The translations under genes and the position numbers were made by a program. Shown here one piece after another: positions 45,401 to 48,959 of a stretch of DNA of 64,000 nucleotides. The DNA comes from Branchiostoma floridae (lineage: Eukaryota; Chordata; Leptocardii; Amphioxiformes; Branchiostomatidae), in the NCBI RefSeq assembly GCF_000003815.2, contig NC_049982.1:3842542-3906541 (forward strand). Direction: 5' to 3'. Position 1 is the stretch's first letter, and every line of letters begins with the position of its first letter. The notes under the pieces were generated by a model. It was not told the origin of the DNA. It saw only the letters and a list, made by a program, of their open reading frames with translations, and did no database searches.

Positions 45401-46491
45401 CCATGATAATATGACAAAATTATAATATGAATTTGTATAGCAAATGTACATGTGTATCTCTTCCAACAAATATGATGGAACAAGTCCTTACACGATACCA
45501 GTTTCATTGTAGAAAAAAGGCTACACACATATAAACTGCAGACAGAGATTTTGACATGAATTTCGATAAATGACAATGTTCATTTTAGAGCGATGCAATA
45601 CTAAAAGAGGACAGTAAATATTAAACTGATTCATGTATAGTCATAATACAACAACTAGTTTTCCTCTGAAGGATTTTTCTCCACACAAAAGAAACACAAC
45701 CAAAAGTAGAACCTGTCACAGCATGTTTTCACAGACTGTTGACACAAGTTAATCCCTTGGATCAGCAGTGTTTGTAAACAACAGCAGCTTGTCCAAACAA
45801 AACCATTCCCATTTACTTTCACTTAGCTTCACTGTTCCCTGCAGTCTCAAATTGTACATAAATGATGAAAGACAGACTATATAAGTATATGTGCAACTAT
45901 AGGATGTTTCAACAACTGCAGATGCAGAACACAGATGATTATGAATCATGAAATAGGGAGCAGTTATAGTGCATGTGATATTCAAACTAACACTCAATTT
46001 AACATTAGTATGGAGTTGCTGAATGTAAATATCAAAGGAAGGGTTAACAAGTCTTTAGAGACTGTTACCATTAAGAACTGACATGGCCTATGCAGATAAC
46101 AATTAGTCTCAACCAAAGTAACCTGACTTGACTTACCTGTATGTCAGGTACCACTCTTCTTCAGACAGTGAGTGCCACCCAACCACCATGGTCGCCTAGA
46201 ACTCTACTTAGTACTCTCCTACCAACTGGTTCACATCTAGTTTTGCCTTATTTTATTCCATGCAGTAACACCAGTGCACATATATACATGTAAGTCCATA
46301 TAATCTGTGTATTGACATTATTTTGGTTTAGGGAAAGTTAGCCCCAAGGGAAGGTTTGTGTACCTGCGTAGCAGCTCTGGTGTCTGTGCGGCACTGTTGC
46401 CGTTGGGATTCCTGGCTCCCACTATGACGATGTAGTCCAGAAGTCTGGGGCAGAAGTGGGCATGGTCGCCTCCTGCTAAACTTCCCGACAT
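3431..46491 (-). CDS. MADD: MADD orthologue (Rab3/Rab27 guanine exchange factor), 27 coding exons, 3' incomplete
   Basis: Encodes a DENN-domain exchange factor that in known animals activates Rab3 and Rab27 on synaptic and secretory vesicles and, through its C-terminal death-domain-like region, binds kinesin-3 cargo and TNF receptor 1. Join: 46491-46364, 45080-44586, 38291-38150, 37698-37540, 36341-36210, 34962-34849, 34107-34027, 29564-29398, 28380-28212, 27766-27700, 27056-26763, 25871-25807, 25228-25112, 24535-24286, 23629-23468, 22282-22190, 21171-21036, 19529-19328, 18806-18657, 17040-16932, 14667-14578, 12661-12413, 9676-9584, 8454-8328, 7347-7221, 5574-5421, 3481-3431. Phases agree at every junction and the joined frame has no stop. 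Landmarks recalled from human MADD are [68 protein letters not shown] and SENQQFLK. About 1,375 residues are in the window; vertebrate proteins have about 1,600, so roughly 250-300 C-terminal residues are off the left edge. Many junctions carry boundary-spanning minisatellites. Confidence 0.95.
3675..4235. repeat. Long fold-back element (about 190-bp inverted arms)
   Basis: Arms from about 3675-3865 and 4045-4235 are inverted copies. For example GGTACGCTTCCTGCCAAC at 3725 returns as GTTGGCAGGAAGCGTACC near 4165, and AACAGGCGTTCTATTATCAT at 3839 returns as ATGATAATGGAACGCCTGTT. There is no ORF. It is a MITE or fold-back transposon lying in the intron between MADD exons 27 and 28. Confidence 0.7.
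4236..5420. other. Intron sequence, no gene seen
   Basis: This is the rest of the MADD intron between exons 27 and 28. I searched the minus strand for a WDQ-containing exon that would complete the vertebrate-like sequence and found none. Only a 30-nt match (TTCATCTGTGTTGG) to the TIR family at 35015 and 45155 was noticed near 4244. Confidence 0.4.
5421..5574 (-). CDS. MADD: MADD exon 27 (residues ~1307-1358)
   Basis: Starts [16 protein letters not shown] and ends [10 protein letters not shown], which aligns with vertebrate VYLYEGLLG. The acceptor is TTTCCAG, the donor ATAG|GTAAGT, leaving phase 1. The first ~58 nt of this exon and its acceptor are the left-most unit of the 91-nt array to its right. 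Confidence 0.9.
5516..6775 (-). repeat. Acceptor-bearing minisatellite at MADD exon 27 (91 nt x 14)
   Basis: The marker CTCAGGGTGCTCTT recurs at 5516, 5607, 5698, 5789, 5880, 5971, 6062, 6153, 6244, 6335, 6429, 6520, 6611 and 6702, so the period is 91 nt apart from one 94-nt unit. On the minus strand each unit holds an acceptor (TTTCCAG, or TTTTCAG in diverged units), 58 nt of exon 27, then about 33 nt of intron. The first unit is the real exon. 91 is not a multiple of three, so upstream acceptors would shift the frame. Confidence 0.95.
7221..7347 (-). CDS. MADD: MADD exon 26 (residues ~1264-1306)
   Basis: Encodes [20 protein letters not shown] and then the conserved VSDSEIE stretch, comparable to LSDSEIE of vertebrate MADD. 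The acceptor is TTTTTCCAG, the donor GGAGGG|GTGAGT; exon phase 2 in, 0 out. There are no extra junction copies. Confidence 0.9.
7505..8084 (-). pseudogene. Broken mariner-family element
   Basis: Terminal inverted repeats CGAGGGGCATTCAATAAGTA (left) and the matching GGGGCATTACTTTATTGAAT-type right end are flanked by TA on both sides. The minus strand from about 7903 encodes the N-terminal part of a mariner transposase: [17 protein letters not shown], then [19 protein letters not shown] followed by an in-frame stop and [11 protein letters not shown]. At 580 bp it lacks the catalytic DDD domain, so it is a non-autonomous relic. Confidence 0.85.
8328..8454 (-). CDS. MADD: MADD exon 25 (residues ~1222-1264)
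   Basis: Encodes [20 protein letters not shown] followed by a Ser/Asp-rich tail [16 protein letters not shown]. The acceptor is TCCAACAG, the donor AACAG|GTGAGG. Phases agree with both neighbours. I do not recall a close vertebrate match, so it may be a lineage-specific or alternative exon. Confidence 0.85.
9130..9400 (+). mobile_element. tRNA-derived SINE, family A, copy 1
   Basis: A Pol III-like head is visible: an A-box-like AGAGGTTAACAGCCC and a B-box-like GAGTTCAATTC about 40 nt later. The shared downstream motif ACATGCACACTACC recurs as ACATACACGCTACC in a second copy at 57645. The body continues with CTTAGGACAGGATGTTAAGC. The SINE assignment is inferred from box spacing and recurrence. 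Confidence 0.6.
9584..9676 (-). CDS. MADD: MADD exon 24 (residues ~1191-1222)
   Basis: Encodes [20 protein letters not shown] then [10 protein letters not shown]. It is an acidic linker. The acceptor is AACTTCCAG, the donor GCAG|GTGGGT; both sides phase 1, so it is a symmetric exon of 93 nt that could be skipped without changing the frame. Confidence 0.85.
10543..11592. mobile_element. 1.05-kb TIR element with nested tRNA-like sequence
   Basis: The left end AGTAGGGGTGGTTACCGCAC and right end GTACCAGTACTCACCCCTAC are inverted relatives. A short element with similar ends sits at 51778-51905. A tRNA-like module (10745-10815) and a fragment of the GGCCACACC MITE (10873) lie inside. No intact protein is encoded. 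Confidence 0.45.
10745..10815 (+). repeat. tRNA-like / SINE head
   Basis: An A-box TAGCGCAGTGG and B-box GGCTCGAATCC are spaced as in tRNA genes. An anticodon-like stem GCATT/AATGC closes a 7-nt loop, and a T-stem CCCGG/CCGGG is present. The acceptor stem does not pair, so this is a tRNA-derived repeat or decayed tRNA rather than a working tRNA gene. Confidence 0.55.
12413..12661 (-). CDS. MADD: MADD exon 23 (residues ~1108-1191), acceptor uncertain
   Basis: Encodes [19 protein letters not shown], then [20 protein letters not shown] and TYRYKPG. The donor CCAG|GTAAGT is clear. Two upstream acceptors keep phase: AATATAG at 12662 (better pyrimidine tract) and GAATCAG at 12587, which would shorten the exon to 174 nt. 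I do not recall a vertebrate counterpart; the codon phase match to exons 22 and 24 is the main support. Confidence 0.75.
12921..13296. mobile_element. MITE with GGCCACACCAATTTAATTTC ends
   Basis: About 36 bp at the left (AGGCCACACCAATTTAATTT then CTTGGTTCACGGATT) is repeated inverted at the right (AATCCGTGAACCAAG then AAATTAAATTGGTGTGGCC). The 376-bp interior is A/T-rich and non-coding. A diverged end of the same family is at 10873. Confidence 0.8.
13300..14577. other. Intron sequence, no feature recognised
   Basis: This is part of the MADD intron between exons 22 and 23. I see no conserved exon, TIR or tandem array; the open frames here are short and unremarkable. Confidence 0.4.
14578..14667 (-). 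CDS. MADD: MADD exon 22 (residues ~1078-1108)
   Basis: Encodes [20 protein letters not shown], matching in position and character the vertebrate ELWNKHQEVKKQKALEKQR coiled, lysine-rich segment. The acceptor is CGGGCTAG, the donor GAAG|GTGAGA, phase 1 on both sides. Confidence 0.9.
14700..16510. other. Intron sequence, no feature recognised
   Basis: This is MADD intron between exons 21 and 22. It contains only simple A and T runs (15428, 15707). No exon or mobile element was identified. Confidence 0.4.
16517..16832. mobile_element. hAT-like MITE (GGACAAGT family), copy 2
   Basis: Shows the same order of motifs as 1311-1635: GGACAAGTACACTAGCCC, GGGCAAGTG, TTGGTTTGGGCAAGT and the end AAACTTGTCCAACCGTG. 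The left terminus is decayed. It lies just beyond the donor of MADD exon 21. Confidence 0.65.
16932..17040 (-). CDS. MADD: MADD exon 21 (residues ~1042-1078)
   Basis: Encodes [20 protein letters not shown] then [15 protein letters not shown], matching the vertebrate LDTRSLKEENFIASI. The acceptor is TTCCCCAG, the donor CTAG|GTGAGA, phase 0 in and 1 out. A degenerate copy of its 5' end lies about 155 nt upstream. Confidence 0.93.
17163..17270 (-). repeat. Decayed duplicate of MADD exon 21 5' end
   Basis: The plus-strand stretch CTTTATCAAAGTCTTCCTTC followed by CTTTTGGGCAA repeats 17010-17040, and matching intron sequence follows in both (CCTCCTGAAGAC, CATCTGGA). In this copy the acceptor CCCCAG has become TCACTG, so it should not splice. 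Confidence 0.85.
17330..17610 (-). mobile_element. tRNA-derived SINE, family B, copy 1
   Basis: Read on the minus strand it begins with a B-box-like GTGTTTGAATCCTG. It shares GGAGTG..GTAAAGTCATGTTAAG and CATTTCTACACC-like blocks with 40640-40830. The two copies agree over about 180 nt in the same orientation. Confidence 0.55.
17684..18685 (-). repeat. Donor-bearing minisatellite at MADD exon 20 (37 nt x ~27)
   Basis: The unit on the plus strand contains ATTACCTTGGTGTAGTAGTG. On the minus strand each unit carries the end of exon 20 (CACACTACTACACCAAG, residues HTHYYTK) followed by the donor GTAATG and about 13 nt of intron. The right-most unit is the real exon end. Most units keep AAG|GTAATG; some read TAG|GTAATG or AGG|GTAATG. 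Confidence 0.97.
18657..18806 (-). CDS. MADD: MADD exon 20 (residues ~992-1041)
   Basis: Encodes [20 protein letters not shown], then [14 protein letters not shown]. Vertebrate MADD has SRKVYKGMLDLLK and FGLLEIAQTHYYSK at the same place. The acceptor is GTCCCACAG, the donor AAG|GTAATG, phase 0 on both sides. Confidence 0.97.
19328..19529 (-). CDS. MADD: MADD exon 19 (residues ~924-991)
   Basis: Encodes [20 protein letters not shown], then [20 protein letters not shown] and HIEDV. This is the strongly conserved [20 protein letters not shown] block of vertebrate MADD. The acceptor is TTTTTCCAG, the donor GTG|GTGAGA. Confidence 0.97.
19467..20475 (-). repeat. Acceptor-bearing minisatellite at MADD exon 19 (~96-105 nt x 10)
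   Basis: GGTTCTCACTGG recurs ten times between 19522 and 20434 (the last as GGTACTCACTGG). On the minus strand each unit carries the acceptor TTTTTCCAG, the first ~70 nt of exon 19, then an AT-rich TTTATTTG tract that supplies the next acceptor's pyrimidines. The left-most copy is the true exon. The first extra acceptor is 96 nt away, in frame; later spacings vary through CAAATAAA expansion. Confidence 0.97.
20857..21083 (-). repeat. Donor-bearing duplication at MADD exon 18 (131 nt x 2)
   Basis: GTACCTGCTGTTGATCCTGG occurs at 21032 (real exon end) and 20901, each followed by GGAGGAGT and preceded by the same intron stretch. The extra copy keeps the minus-strand AACAGCAG|GTACAT-type junction as AACAGCAG|GTACATG, so its donor looks usable. 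Confidence 0.9.
21036..21171 (-). CDS. MADD: MADD exon 18 (residues ~879-924)
   Basis: Encodes [20 protein letters not shown], then a proline-rich [19 protein letters not shown]. It corresponds to the vertebrate [20 protein letters not shown] segment. The acceptor is CTCCTCCAG, the donor GCAG|GTACAT, and AG|T joins to the Ser of exon 19. Confidence 0.92.
21327..21500. mobile_element. Pogo/Tigger-like MITE, copy 2
   Basis: Ends are CAGTAGAAGCCAGTTAATTG and the inverted CAATTAAGCGGCTTCCACTG, so about 20-24 bp of TIR with TA adjoining the right end. It is non-coding and shares termini with 632-777. Confidence 0.7.
22190..22285 (-). CDS. MADD: MADD exon 17 (residues ~848-879), tandem acceptor
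   Basis: Encodes [20 protein letters not shown] and [11 protein letters not shown], a Ser-rich linker. The acceptor region reads TTAGCAG, so both TTAG (exon from 22285) and GCAG (exon from 22282) keep phase; they differ by one residue (T-D or N). The donor is CGAG|GTTGGT, which is weak at +3 to +5. Confidence 0.85.
22300..23460. other. Intron sequence, no feature recognised
   Basis: This is MADD intron between exons 16 and 17. I saw no exon, tandem array or TIR element here. Confidence 0.4.
23468..23629 (-). CDS. MADD: MADD exon 16 (residues ~794-848)
   Basis: Encodes [20 protein letters not shown], then [19 protein letters not shown] and MSSFFSFA, like the DSDAESDSRASS...GIMSFASS part of vertebrate MADD. 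The acceptor is CCCCTCGGTAG (the nearer CCCCAG is out of phase with exon 15). The donor is GCAA|GTACGT. Confidence 0.9.
23600..23965 (-). repeat. Acceptor-bearing triplication at MADD exon 16
   Basis: GGGGATCGCCTACCGAGGGG with flanking GTGGAAACGAAGGAAGG occurs at 23621 (real) and 23766. A third, more diverged copy at 23873-23960 reaches further into the exon (GCCAGCGACCACGTCGACTA). The second copy keeps CTCGGTAG intact; the third does not. Confidence 0.88.
24030..24243. mobile_element. hAT-like MITE (GGACAAGT family), copy 3, truncated
   Basis: The right half matches the other copies: TTGGTTTGGGCAAGT, TACTTGCCC, GGACAAGTGAATTTTAGAAA and the terminus ACTTGTCCAACCCTG. The left terminus is missing or decayed. 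Confidence 0.65.
24286..24535 (-). CDS. MADD: MADD exon 15 (residues ~711-794)
   Basis: Encodes [40 protein letters not shown] and [13 protein letters not shown]. It is a GC-rich acidic linker exon. The acceptor is ATCTCCAG, the donor AAAG|GTGAGA. Antisense open frames over this exon are shadows of its GC bias. Confidence 0.9.
25112..25228 (-). CDS. MADD: MADD exon 14 (residues ~672-710)
   Basis: Encodes [20 protein letters not shown], then [13 protein letters not shown]. The acceptor is CTCCTACAG, the donor GAAGAG|GTAAAA, phase 0 on both sides (117 nt, skippable). A decayed duplicate of its 5' end sits about 230 nt upstream. Confidence 0.9.
25400..25495 (-). repeat. Decayed duplicate of MADD exon 14 5' end
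   Basis: GGGGGAGGGGCTCTCCTGTA followed by TATTGGTGGA repeats 25187-25226 nearly exactly, and the adjoining intron (AGAAAGATG.GCCACAT) repeats too. The minus-strand acceptor CTACAG has become CCACATG, so it is no longer an AG acceptor. Confidence 0.85.
25807..25871 (-). CDS. MADD: MADD exon 13 (residues ~650-671)
   Basis: Encodes [20 protein letters not shown]. Comparable with DASEVEIDELQNQ of vertebrates. The acceptor is GTCCACAG, the donor ACAG|GTAAGC, phase 1 in and 0 out. Confidence 0.88.
26763..27056 (-). CDS. MADD: MADD exon 12 (residues ~552-650)
   Basis: Encodes [20 protein letters not shown], an acidic [19 protein letters not shown] stretch and [15 protein letters not shown]. Vertebrate MADD has [16 protein letters not shown] and SSSSYSSLGDFVSEMM. 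The acceptor is CCCTGTAG, the donor CCAA|GTTAGT. Confidence 0.97.
27001..27405 (-). repeat. Acceptor-bearing minisatellite at MADD exon 12 (101 nt x 4)
   Basis: CAGCTGGTG recurs at 27001, 27102, 27203 and 27304, an exact 101-nt period. Each unit carries, on the minus strand, the acceptor with 50-55 nt of exon 12 ([13 protein letters not shown]) and a CTCTCTCTC tract. The real exon is the left-most copy; only it ends in GTAG, while the extra copies read AGCTGTCCATGAC-type or TTCAGCTG junctions. Confidence 0.93.
27700..27766 (-). CDS. MADD: MADD exon 11 (residues ~530-552)
   Basis: Encodes [20 protein letters not shown], matching vertebrate [20 protein letters not shown]. The acceptor is GATGCAG, the donor AACA|GTAAGT, phase 0 in and 1 out. 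Confidence 0.96.
28212..28380 (-). CDS. MADD: MADD exon 10 (dDENN end, residues ~473-529)
   Basis: Encodes [20 protein letters not shown], then [14 protein letters not shown] and FIKRLASTQ. Vertebrate MADD has [17 protein letters not shown]. The acceptor is TTTCCTCAG, the donor ACTCAG|GTGAGG. Confidence 0.97.
28753..29464 (-). repeat. Donor-bearing array at MADD exon 9 (~155-165 nt x 5)
   Basis: ACAGAATCCACATCATTCCC recurs at about 28789, 28950, 29100, 29256 and 29413. On the minus strand each unit carries the exon 9 3' end ([17 protein letters not shown]), the donor AG|GTCAGT, and about 100 nt of intron. The right-most is the true exon. The left-most copy has lost the donor context (CATGCTAG) by an insertion. 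Confidence 0.95.
29398..29564 (-). CDS. MADD: MADD exon 9 (dDENN start, residues ~418-473)
   Basis: Encodes [20 protein letters not shown] and [19 protein letters not shown]; vertebrates have ALASMSLNTQPILNLEKF and [18 protein letters not shown]. The acceptor is CCTTCCAG, the donor ACCAG|GTCAGT. Both ends of this exon are incorporated in flanking minisatellites; only the middle (about residues 428-450) is unique. Confidence 0.97.
29530..32430 (-). repeat. Acceptor-bearing minisatellite at MADD exon 9 (~60-63 nt, about 45-50 copies)
   Basis: The plus-strand core GGGGCCATGCTCATACTGGA plus CAGGGCCTGGAAGGG repeats through 2.9 kb. On the minus strand each unit is a CCCTTCCAG acceptor, the first 30 nt of exon 9 ([10 protein letters not shown]), then about 25-30 nt of intron. 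The left-most unit is the true exon. Spacing is exactly 63 nt for the two units next to the exon. Two variant classes (GCATAGTAC and GCATTAGTAC) differ by one base; the latter introduces a stop. Confidence 0.97.
32435..34026. other. Intron sequence, no gene seen
   Basis: This is the remainder of the MADD intron between exons 8 and 9. It starts with a decayed array unit (to about 32530) and then holds unique AT-rich sequence without recognisable elements. Confidence 0.4.
34027..34107 (-). CDS. MADD: MADD exon 8 (cDENN end, residues ~391-417)
   Basis: Encodes [20 protein letters not shown] and LKNHLKQ; vertebrates have LPILPEPESLELKKHLKQ. The acceptor is TTTCCCCAG, the donor AAACAG|GTAAAA, 81 nt, phase 0. 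Confidence 0.95.
34175..34640. repeat. Two-copy direct repeat (~250 nt)
   Basis: GGCTGTAAGAAATACAGCCA with GGGCTACCCAACTA at 34201 recurs at 34449, and the shared tail TTGAACTGGGTTATACAGAC and GGATCTTCTTTT recurs as well. It lies between MADD exons 7 and 8 and does not include a splice site. Confidence 0.8.
34849..34962 (-). CDS. MADD: MADD exon 7 (cDENN, residues ~353-390)
   Basis: Encodes [20 protein letters not shown], then [14 protein letters not shown], nearly the vertebrate [20 protein letters not shown]...DDVWLVDLDSN. The acceptor is CCGGTAG, the donor AACAAG|GTCAGT. The donor tract is preceded by a conserved loop of the cDENN fold. Confidence 0.97.
35015..35300. mobile_element. TIR element with GCTCATCTG.GTTGG ends, copy 1
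   Basis: The left arm has AAAGCTCATCTGCGTTGG and CACTTTCTTCCAACACAAAA; the right arm has TTTTGTGTCGGAAGAAAGTT inverted. The interior CCTGAAAAAGGCAACAGTGG corresponds to CCTGAAGAAGGCGACAGAGG (minus) of the relative at 45150-45425. Confidence 0.65.
35782..36136. mobile_element. Large inverted-repeat element with hammerhead-like arms
   Basis: The arms are inverted copies of about 110 bp: ACGAGACTCTTTTTACACAA at 35793 answers TTGTGTAAAAAGAGTCTC near 36105, and GGGCAATTCTGACTGGTTCA at 35864 answers TGAACCAGTCAGAATTGCCC at 36035. Each arm holds the motif CTGAAGA ... GGTCACC(G/A)AAACGTC described in the findings. No ORF. Confidence 0.75.
36210..36341 (-). CDS. MADD: MADD exon 6 (cDENN, residues ~309-352)
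   Basis: Encodes [20 protein letters not shown] then [18 protein letters not shown]. It is almost identical to vertebrate [38 protein letters not shown], the core of the DENN domain. The acceptor is CCCTCCAG, the donor GAACAG|GTACAA, 132 nt. Confidence 0.98.
36298..36960 (-). repeat. Acceptor-bearing minisatellite at MADD exon 6 (75-82 nt, 8-9 copies)
   Basis: GTAGTCTCTGGACTGGAGTA recurs eight times with a ninth decayed copy (GTCCATGGACTGGAGTA). On the minus strand each unit carries a CATCCCT(C/G)CAG acceptor, 45 nt of exon 6 and a GTTGTTGTTTCCC tract. Acceptors at 36416, 36494 and 36569 are 75, 153 and 228 nt from the real one, all multiples of three. Confidence 0.96.
37188..37575 (-). repeat. 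Donor-bearing array at MADD exon 5 (~65-77 nt x 6)
   Basis: ACCT(T/C)ATGTTCCAG recurs at about 37192, 37252, 37327, 37397, 37462 and 37538. On the minus strand each unit carries the exon end ([11 protein letters not shown]) and the donor AAG|GTA or GAG|GTA. The right-most is the real exon; the copy at 37462 is truncated. Confidence 0.93.
37540..37698 (-). CDS. MADD: MADD exon 5 (cDENN start, residues ~256-308)
   Basis: Encodes [20 protein letters not shown] and [20 protein letters not shown]; vertebrates have PALTFALPD and [23 protein letters not shown]. The acceptor is TTCTTCAG, the donor CATAAG|GTACTT, 159 nt, phase 0. Confidence 0.97.
38150..38291 (-). CDS. MADD: MADD exon 4 (uDENN/cDENN linker, residues ~208-255)
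   Basis: Encodes [20 protein letters not shown] then [16 protein letters not shown] and GKTRVE; vertebrates have MWRIFTGSL and LREIEAWIYRLLRSPV. The acceptor is CCGTGCAG, the donor GTGGAG|GTATCT. Confidence 0.95.
38265..38535 (-). repeat. Acceptor-bearing triplication at MADD exon 4
   Basis: CAGAATTTCTGCAC(G/A)GG occurs at 38284 (real), 38378 and 38481, followed by AGAGAG runs and CTCTAAAATG.AAGT. The 38471 copy also has CGCCCCAGACAGAATTTCTG, i.e. about 20 nt of exon. All three keep the minus-strand TGCAG|AAATTCTG acceptor. Confidence 0.9.
39113..39465. mobile_element. hAT MITE with 8-bp target duplication
   Basis: The terminal inverted repeat is CAGGGCTCTAGCCAGC left and GCTGGCTAGAGCCCTG right (perfect over 16 bp). 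The direct repeat CAGCAGAC abuts both ends (39105-39112 and 39466-39473), the 8-bp hallmark of hAT transposition. The 353-bp interior is non-coding. Confidence 0.93.
40640..40830 (-). mobile_element. tRNA-derived SINE, family B, copy 2
   Basis: On the minus strand a B-box-like GGTTTGAATCCCC is followed by sequence shared with 17330-17610, including GTCATGTTAAG and ATTTCTACACC on the plus strand. Same orientation as copy 1. Confidence 0.55.
41526..41861. mobile_element. CAGGGCTCGAAATAC-ended MITE
   Basis: The left end CAGGGCTCGAAATAC pairs with the right end GTATTTCAAGCCCTG. The 5-bp repeat CACTC flanks both sides. The interior is rich in inverted TGCAGGT/ACCTGCA motifs. Probably hAT-related by terminus, but the duplication is 5 not 8 bp. 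Confidence 0.8.
42624..43051. mobile_element. Two TACTGTAAATGCA MITEs fused tail to tail
   Basis: Copy one (42624-42841) and copy two (42840-43051) are each bounded by TACTGTAAATGCA / TGCATTTACAGTA and share the central TA. Copy two is in reverse orientation. Both interiors contain the family's GGGATTTAATTTCGCG and AACCACCGCGAA-type motifs. TA duplication suggests a mariner/pogo-like mobiliser. Confidence 0.88.
44586..45080 (-). CDS. MADD: MADD exon 3 (uDENN, residues ~43-208)
   Basis: Encodes [40 protein letters not shown] and [20 protein letters not shown]. Vertebrate MADD has [16 protein letters not shown] and [20 protein letters not shown]. A hydrophilic insert (about residues 112-160) replaces the variable vertebrate loop. 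The acceptor is TCCCCAG, the donor TTTAG|GTGAGG. Plus-strand open frames over this exon are shadows. Confidence 0.98.
45150..45425. mobile_element. TIR element with GCTCATCTG.GTTGG ends, copy 2
   Basis: The left arm GAAGCTCATCTGTGTTGG is answered by CCCAACATGAGCTTCC on the right; GCTGAACTTTCTCCCAACAC is answered by GTTAGAAGAAAGTTCAGC. The interior CTGTCGCCTTCTTCAGGATC matches the relative at 35217. Confidence 0.7.
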
Positions 46492-46512
46492 CTTTGCTTT
46501 ATTCTGTTCTCA
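46364..46512 (-). CDS. MADD: MADD exon 2 with start codon (residues 1-43)
   Basis: The ATG is at 46491, encoding [20 protein letters not shown] then [20 protein letters not shown]; vertebrates begin [20 protein letters not shown]. The exon starts after the acceptor GCTATTACAG, giving 21 nt of 5' UTR whose first codon is an in-frame TGA, so this ATG is the first possible start. The donor is CGCAG|GTACAC. An upstream non-coding exon is required. Confidence 0.95.
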
Positions 46513-47565
46513 CTGTAATAGCAACAAGAAACGTCTGTTGGACAAAAATTCTTATCTACTGCATCAATTGTCCCCCCCCCCCACACACACACACACAAAC
46601 ACACACAAAATTAATCATCTTCTCATAGACATAGCATTGGTGCTGGGCCAAGTTGAAAGGGCCAAGTTGCAAAGGGCTGAATGATTCTGATTCCAAAGAA
46701 AATCTAATATACATTTTGCAATAAGCTGGTTTGAGCCTTCAATTTCAAGTGCCGAGTAAATTTGTATGCCTTAAAATAGGCAGGAACATGTTGTAAAACT
46801 TGAAAAATTTGACTTGGGCATAAATCATAAAACATCAAGCCATAAATGTATTGAACTATCAGCAATATAAACCTTACAACTACATGTTCGATTGATTTTT
46901 TTTTAGAAGATGACTGTCACAATCATTGTCCAAACATGTCTGGATAAACAGTGCATAGATTTCAGTTTTGTTAACAGATGTTCCTTTCATTTCGTGTCAT
47001 ACGATATCCAATGACAAAGGAATAAAGGATGCCTTTTGACTAGACTCACTGAAATTCTTCATCATGCTTCAAACATTGTAACAAAACATAAACACCCATA
47101 TGCATGGCCCACTGCAAAGTAGACCAGTTACTCTGTAATTTTCCTTCCATAACAGCAGTTATAAAATCTAATCGGTACTTTGTGTGCAATACTCATTATT
47201 TCAACAACATACATGGAGAAAGATTGAACTTTTCTAAATAAAAGTCTCTTTATTGCTTGACAGTTAAATACATTACATTGGAACAATAACAAAGAAATCA
47301 ACACAATAACACTCTTTTATTCTTATAAAAGCTAGATTGACGGAAGTATGCTTTCTAATAATGTATCAGCAATACTGATTGCAGCTGCAGAGTGTCCAGA
47401 CTACTGCAGCACCAGAACACAGTGGACTACAACTACTATCAGCAATAATATCACTATATCAGCTTTTACATATAACTTATCATATTATAAGGATTGCTGG
47501 AAAACAAGGCGGCTTAAAAATCATGATCCGACCTTGTTTGCAAAGCAAGAATGACAGCTACATGT

Positions 47566-47693
47566 ACTCTCCAAGCAGAGGTTGGAGGAAAAAATCTAAT
47601 CGTGACCTTTTCCTTTCATCCGTTTTTCATCTATAAAAAAACGGACTAAAGCAAAAGGTCACGATTTTGTCCACCACCCTCTGCTTGGAGAGT
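47566..47693. mobile_element. Short hairpin MITE with 11-bp direct repeat
   Basis: ACTCTCCAAGCAGAGG at the left is inverted as CCTCTGCTTGGAGAGT at the right, and TCGTGACCTTTTCCTTTC / AAAAGGTCACGA pair internally. AGCTACATGTA is repeated on both flanks (47556 and 47695). The 128-nt element could fold into one long hairpin. Confidence 0.8.
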
Positions 47694-47724
47694 AAGCTAC
47701 ATGTACAGAAAGGTACATTAACAA

Positions 47725-47936
47725 TACTGTAAATGCATTTAACTTCACGGGGATTTAATTTCGCAGTAGCGGGAAAAAAGACTTTTCGCGGTGGTTTTAT
47801 TTTCGCGGTAACACCACAGACTGCAGTCTGATACCATAATAGAAAAATGTTTGCAGTGGTTTTAAGTTCGCGGTGAAGTGGTCACCACAAAAACCGCGAA
47901 CATTAATCCACCGCGAACATTTCTGCATTTACAGTA
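47725..47936. mobile_element. TACTGTAAATGCA MITE, copy 3
   Basis: 212 bp, bounded by TACTGTAAATGCATTTAA and TTTCTGCATTTACAGTA. The interior has GGGATTTAATTTCGC, TTTTCGCGGTGGTTTTA and CACCGCGAACATT, as in 42624 and 48224. Confidence 0.9.
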
Positions 47937-48223
47937 TGTTCAAGTTGATTTTTCTTCCTATAGCTACTTGGTGGCCCTGACCACCCAGCCAACATGTGTT
48001 TACTTAGGTCAATACCCTGACTAAGCCTGAGGCCACATGTGCCTGCTTTCATGAAGGACATCTGTGGAGTGTAACACGTTACATCTTTCACATTTGCCAA
48101 AAATGATATGTTTTTACTTCAGCTTCAGCTAAGTGACTGTGTGTCTATGTTTGTGTATGTGACCGTGATAACCAGAGAATGCCTGGGTGGATTGCCTCCA
48201 AGTTGATATCTGGCATGTGGGAA

Positions 48224-48435
48224 TACTGTAAATGCATTAAAGTTCGCGGGGATTTAATTTCGCGGTTGCGGGAAAATGGACTTTTCGCGGTGGATTTAAT
48301 TTCGCGGTAGCGCCATGCACTGTAATCTCTTACTGTTACGGAAAAATGGTCGCGGTGGTTTTAAATTCGCGGGGAAGCGGCCGCCGCGAAAACCGCGAAC
48401 ATTAATCCACCGCGAAAGTTTCTGCATTTACAGTA
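48224..48435. mobile_element. TACTGTAAATGCA MITE, copy 4
   Basis: 212 bp, the same length and order of motifs as 47725-47936, with the best-preserved TTCGCGGGGATTTAATTTCG. It lies in the intron between the presumed 5' exon of MADD and exon 2. Confidence 0.92.
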
Positions 48436-48959
48436 GTTCTTGATACGACCTCAACATGATTGGATTTTGGGCCCCATACTGTGACACCACCACGCCCCCT
48501 TCACACAAATCATGAAATCTTCAAGAGCTACAAAATGCGGTATACCTAGTGTAAGGAGTATGGCTATCGTAAATCTACCAGAACACAAAAGGAATCTGCT
48601 GTAGCTGCAGTAGAAAAATCTGAAGTAGACTGAAGTAGAAAAATCTGATAAAAACTTATTTCTGCAATCATTAATCAGACAAGGACACAACCATGACACA
48701 AAATGTAAACCATAGAAATATCTTTCTGTTACACTGCAATATTGTTTGAGAAAAAACCATCAAAATACATGACAAAACATGTGACAACTAAACTGCACAA
48801 CTCACACCCCTTTTTCTGCACGAGAGATTCACAGAAATGCTGGTGACATCCGCCAGAAAAACCGGTCCAGTCATTTTTTTGCGGGGGAATACACCATCAC
48901 CTCTGGGTATAGAGCTTACAATTAGGAGCCAATTTATGTGATTTGTATACCTTAAGGGT

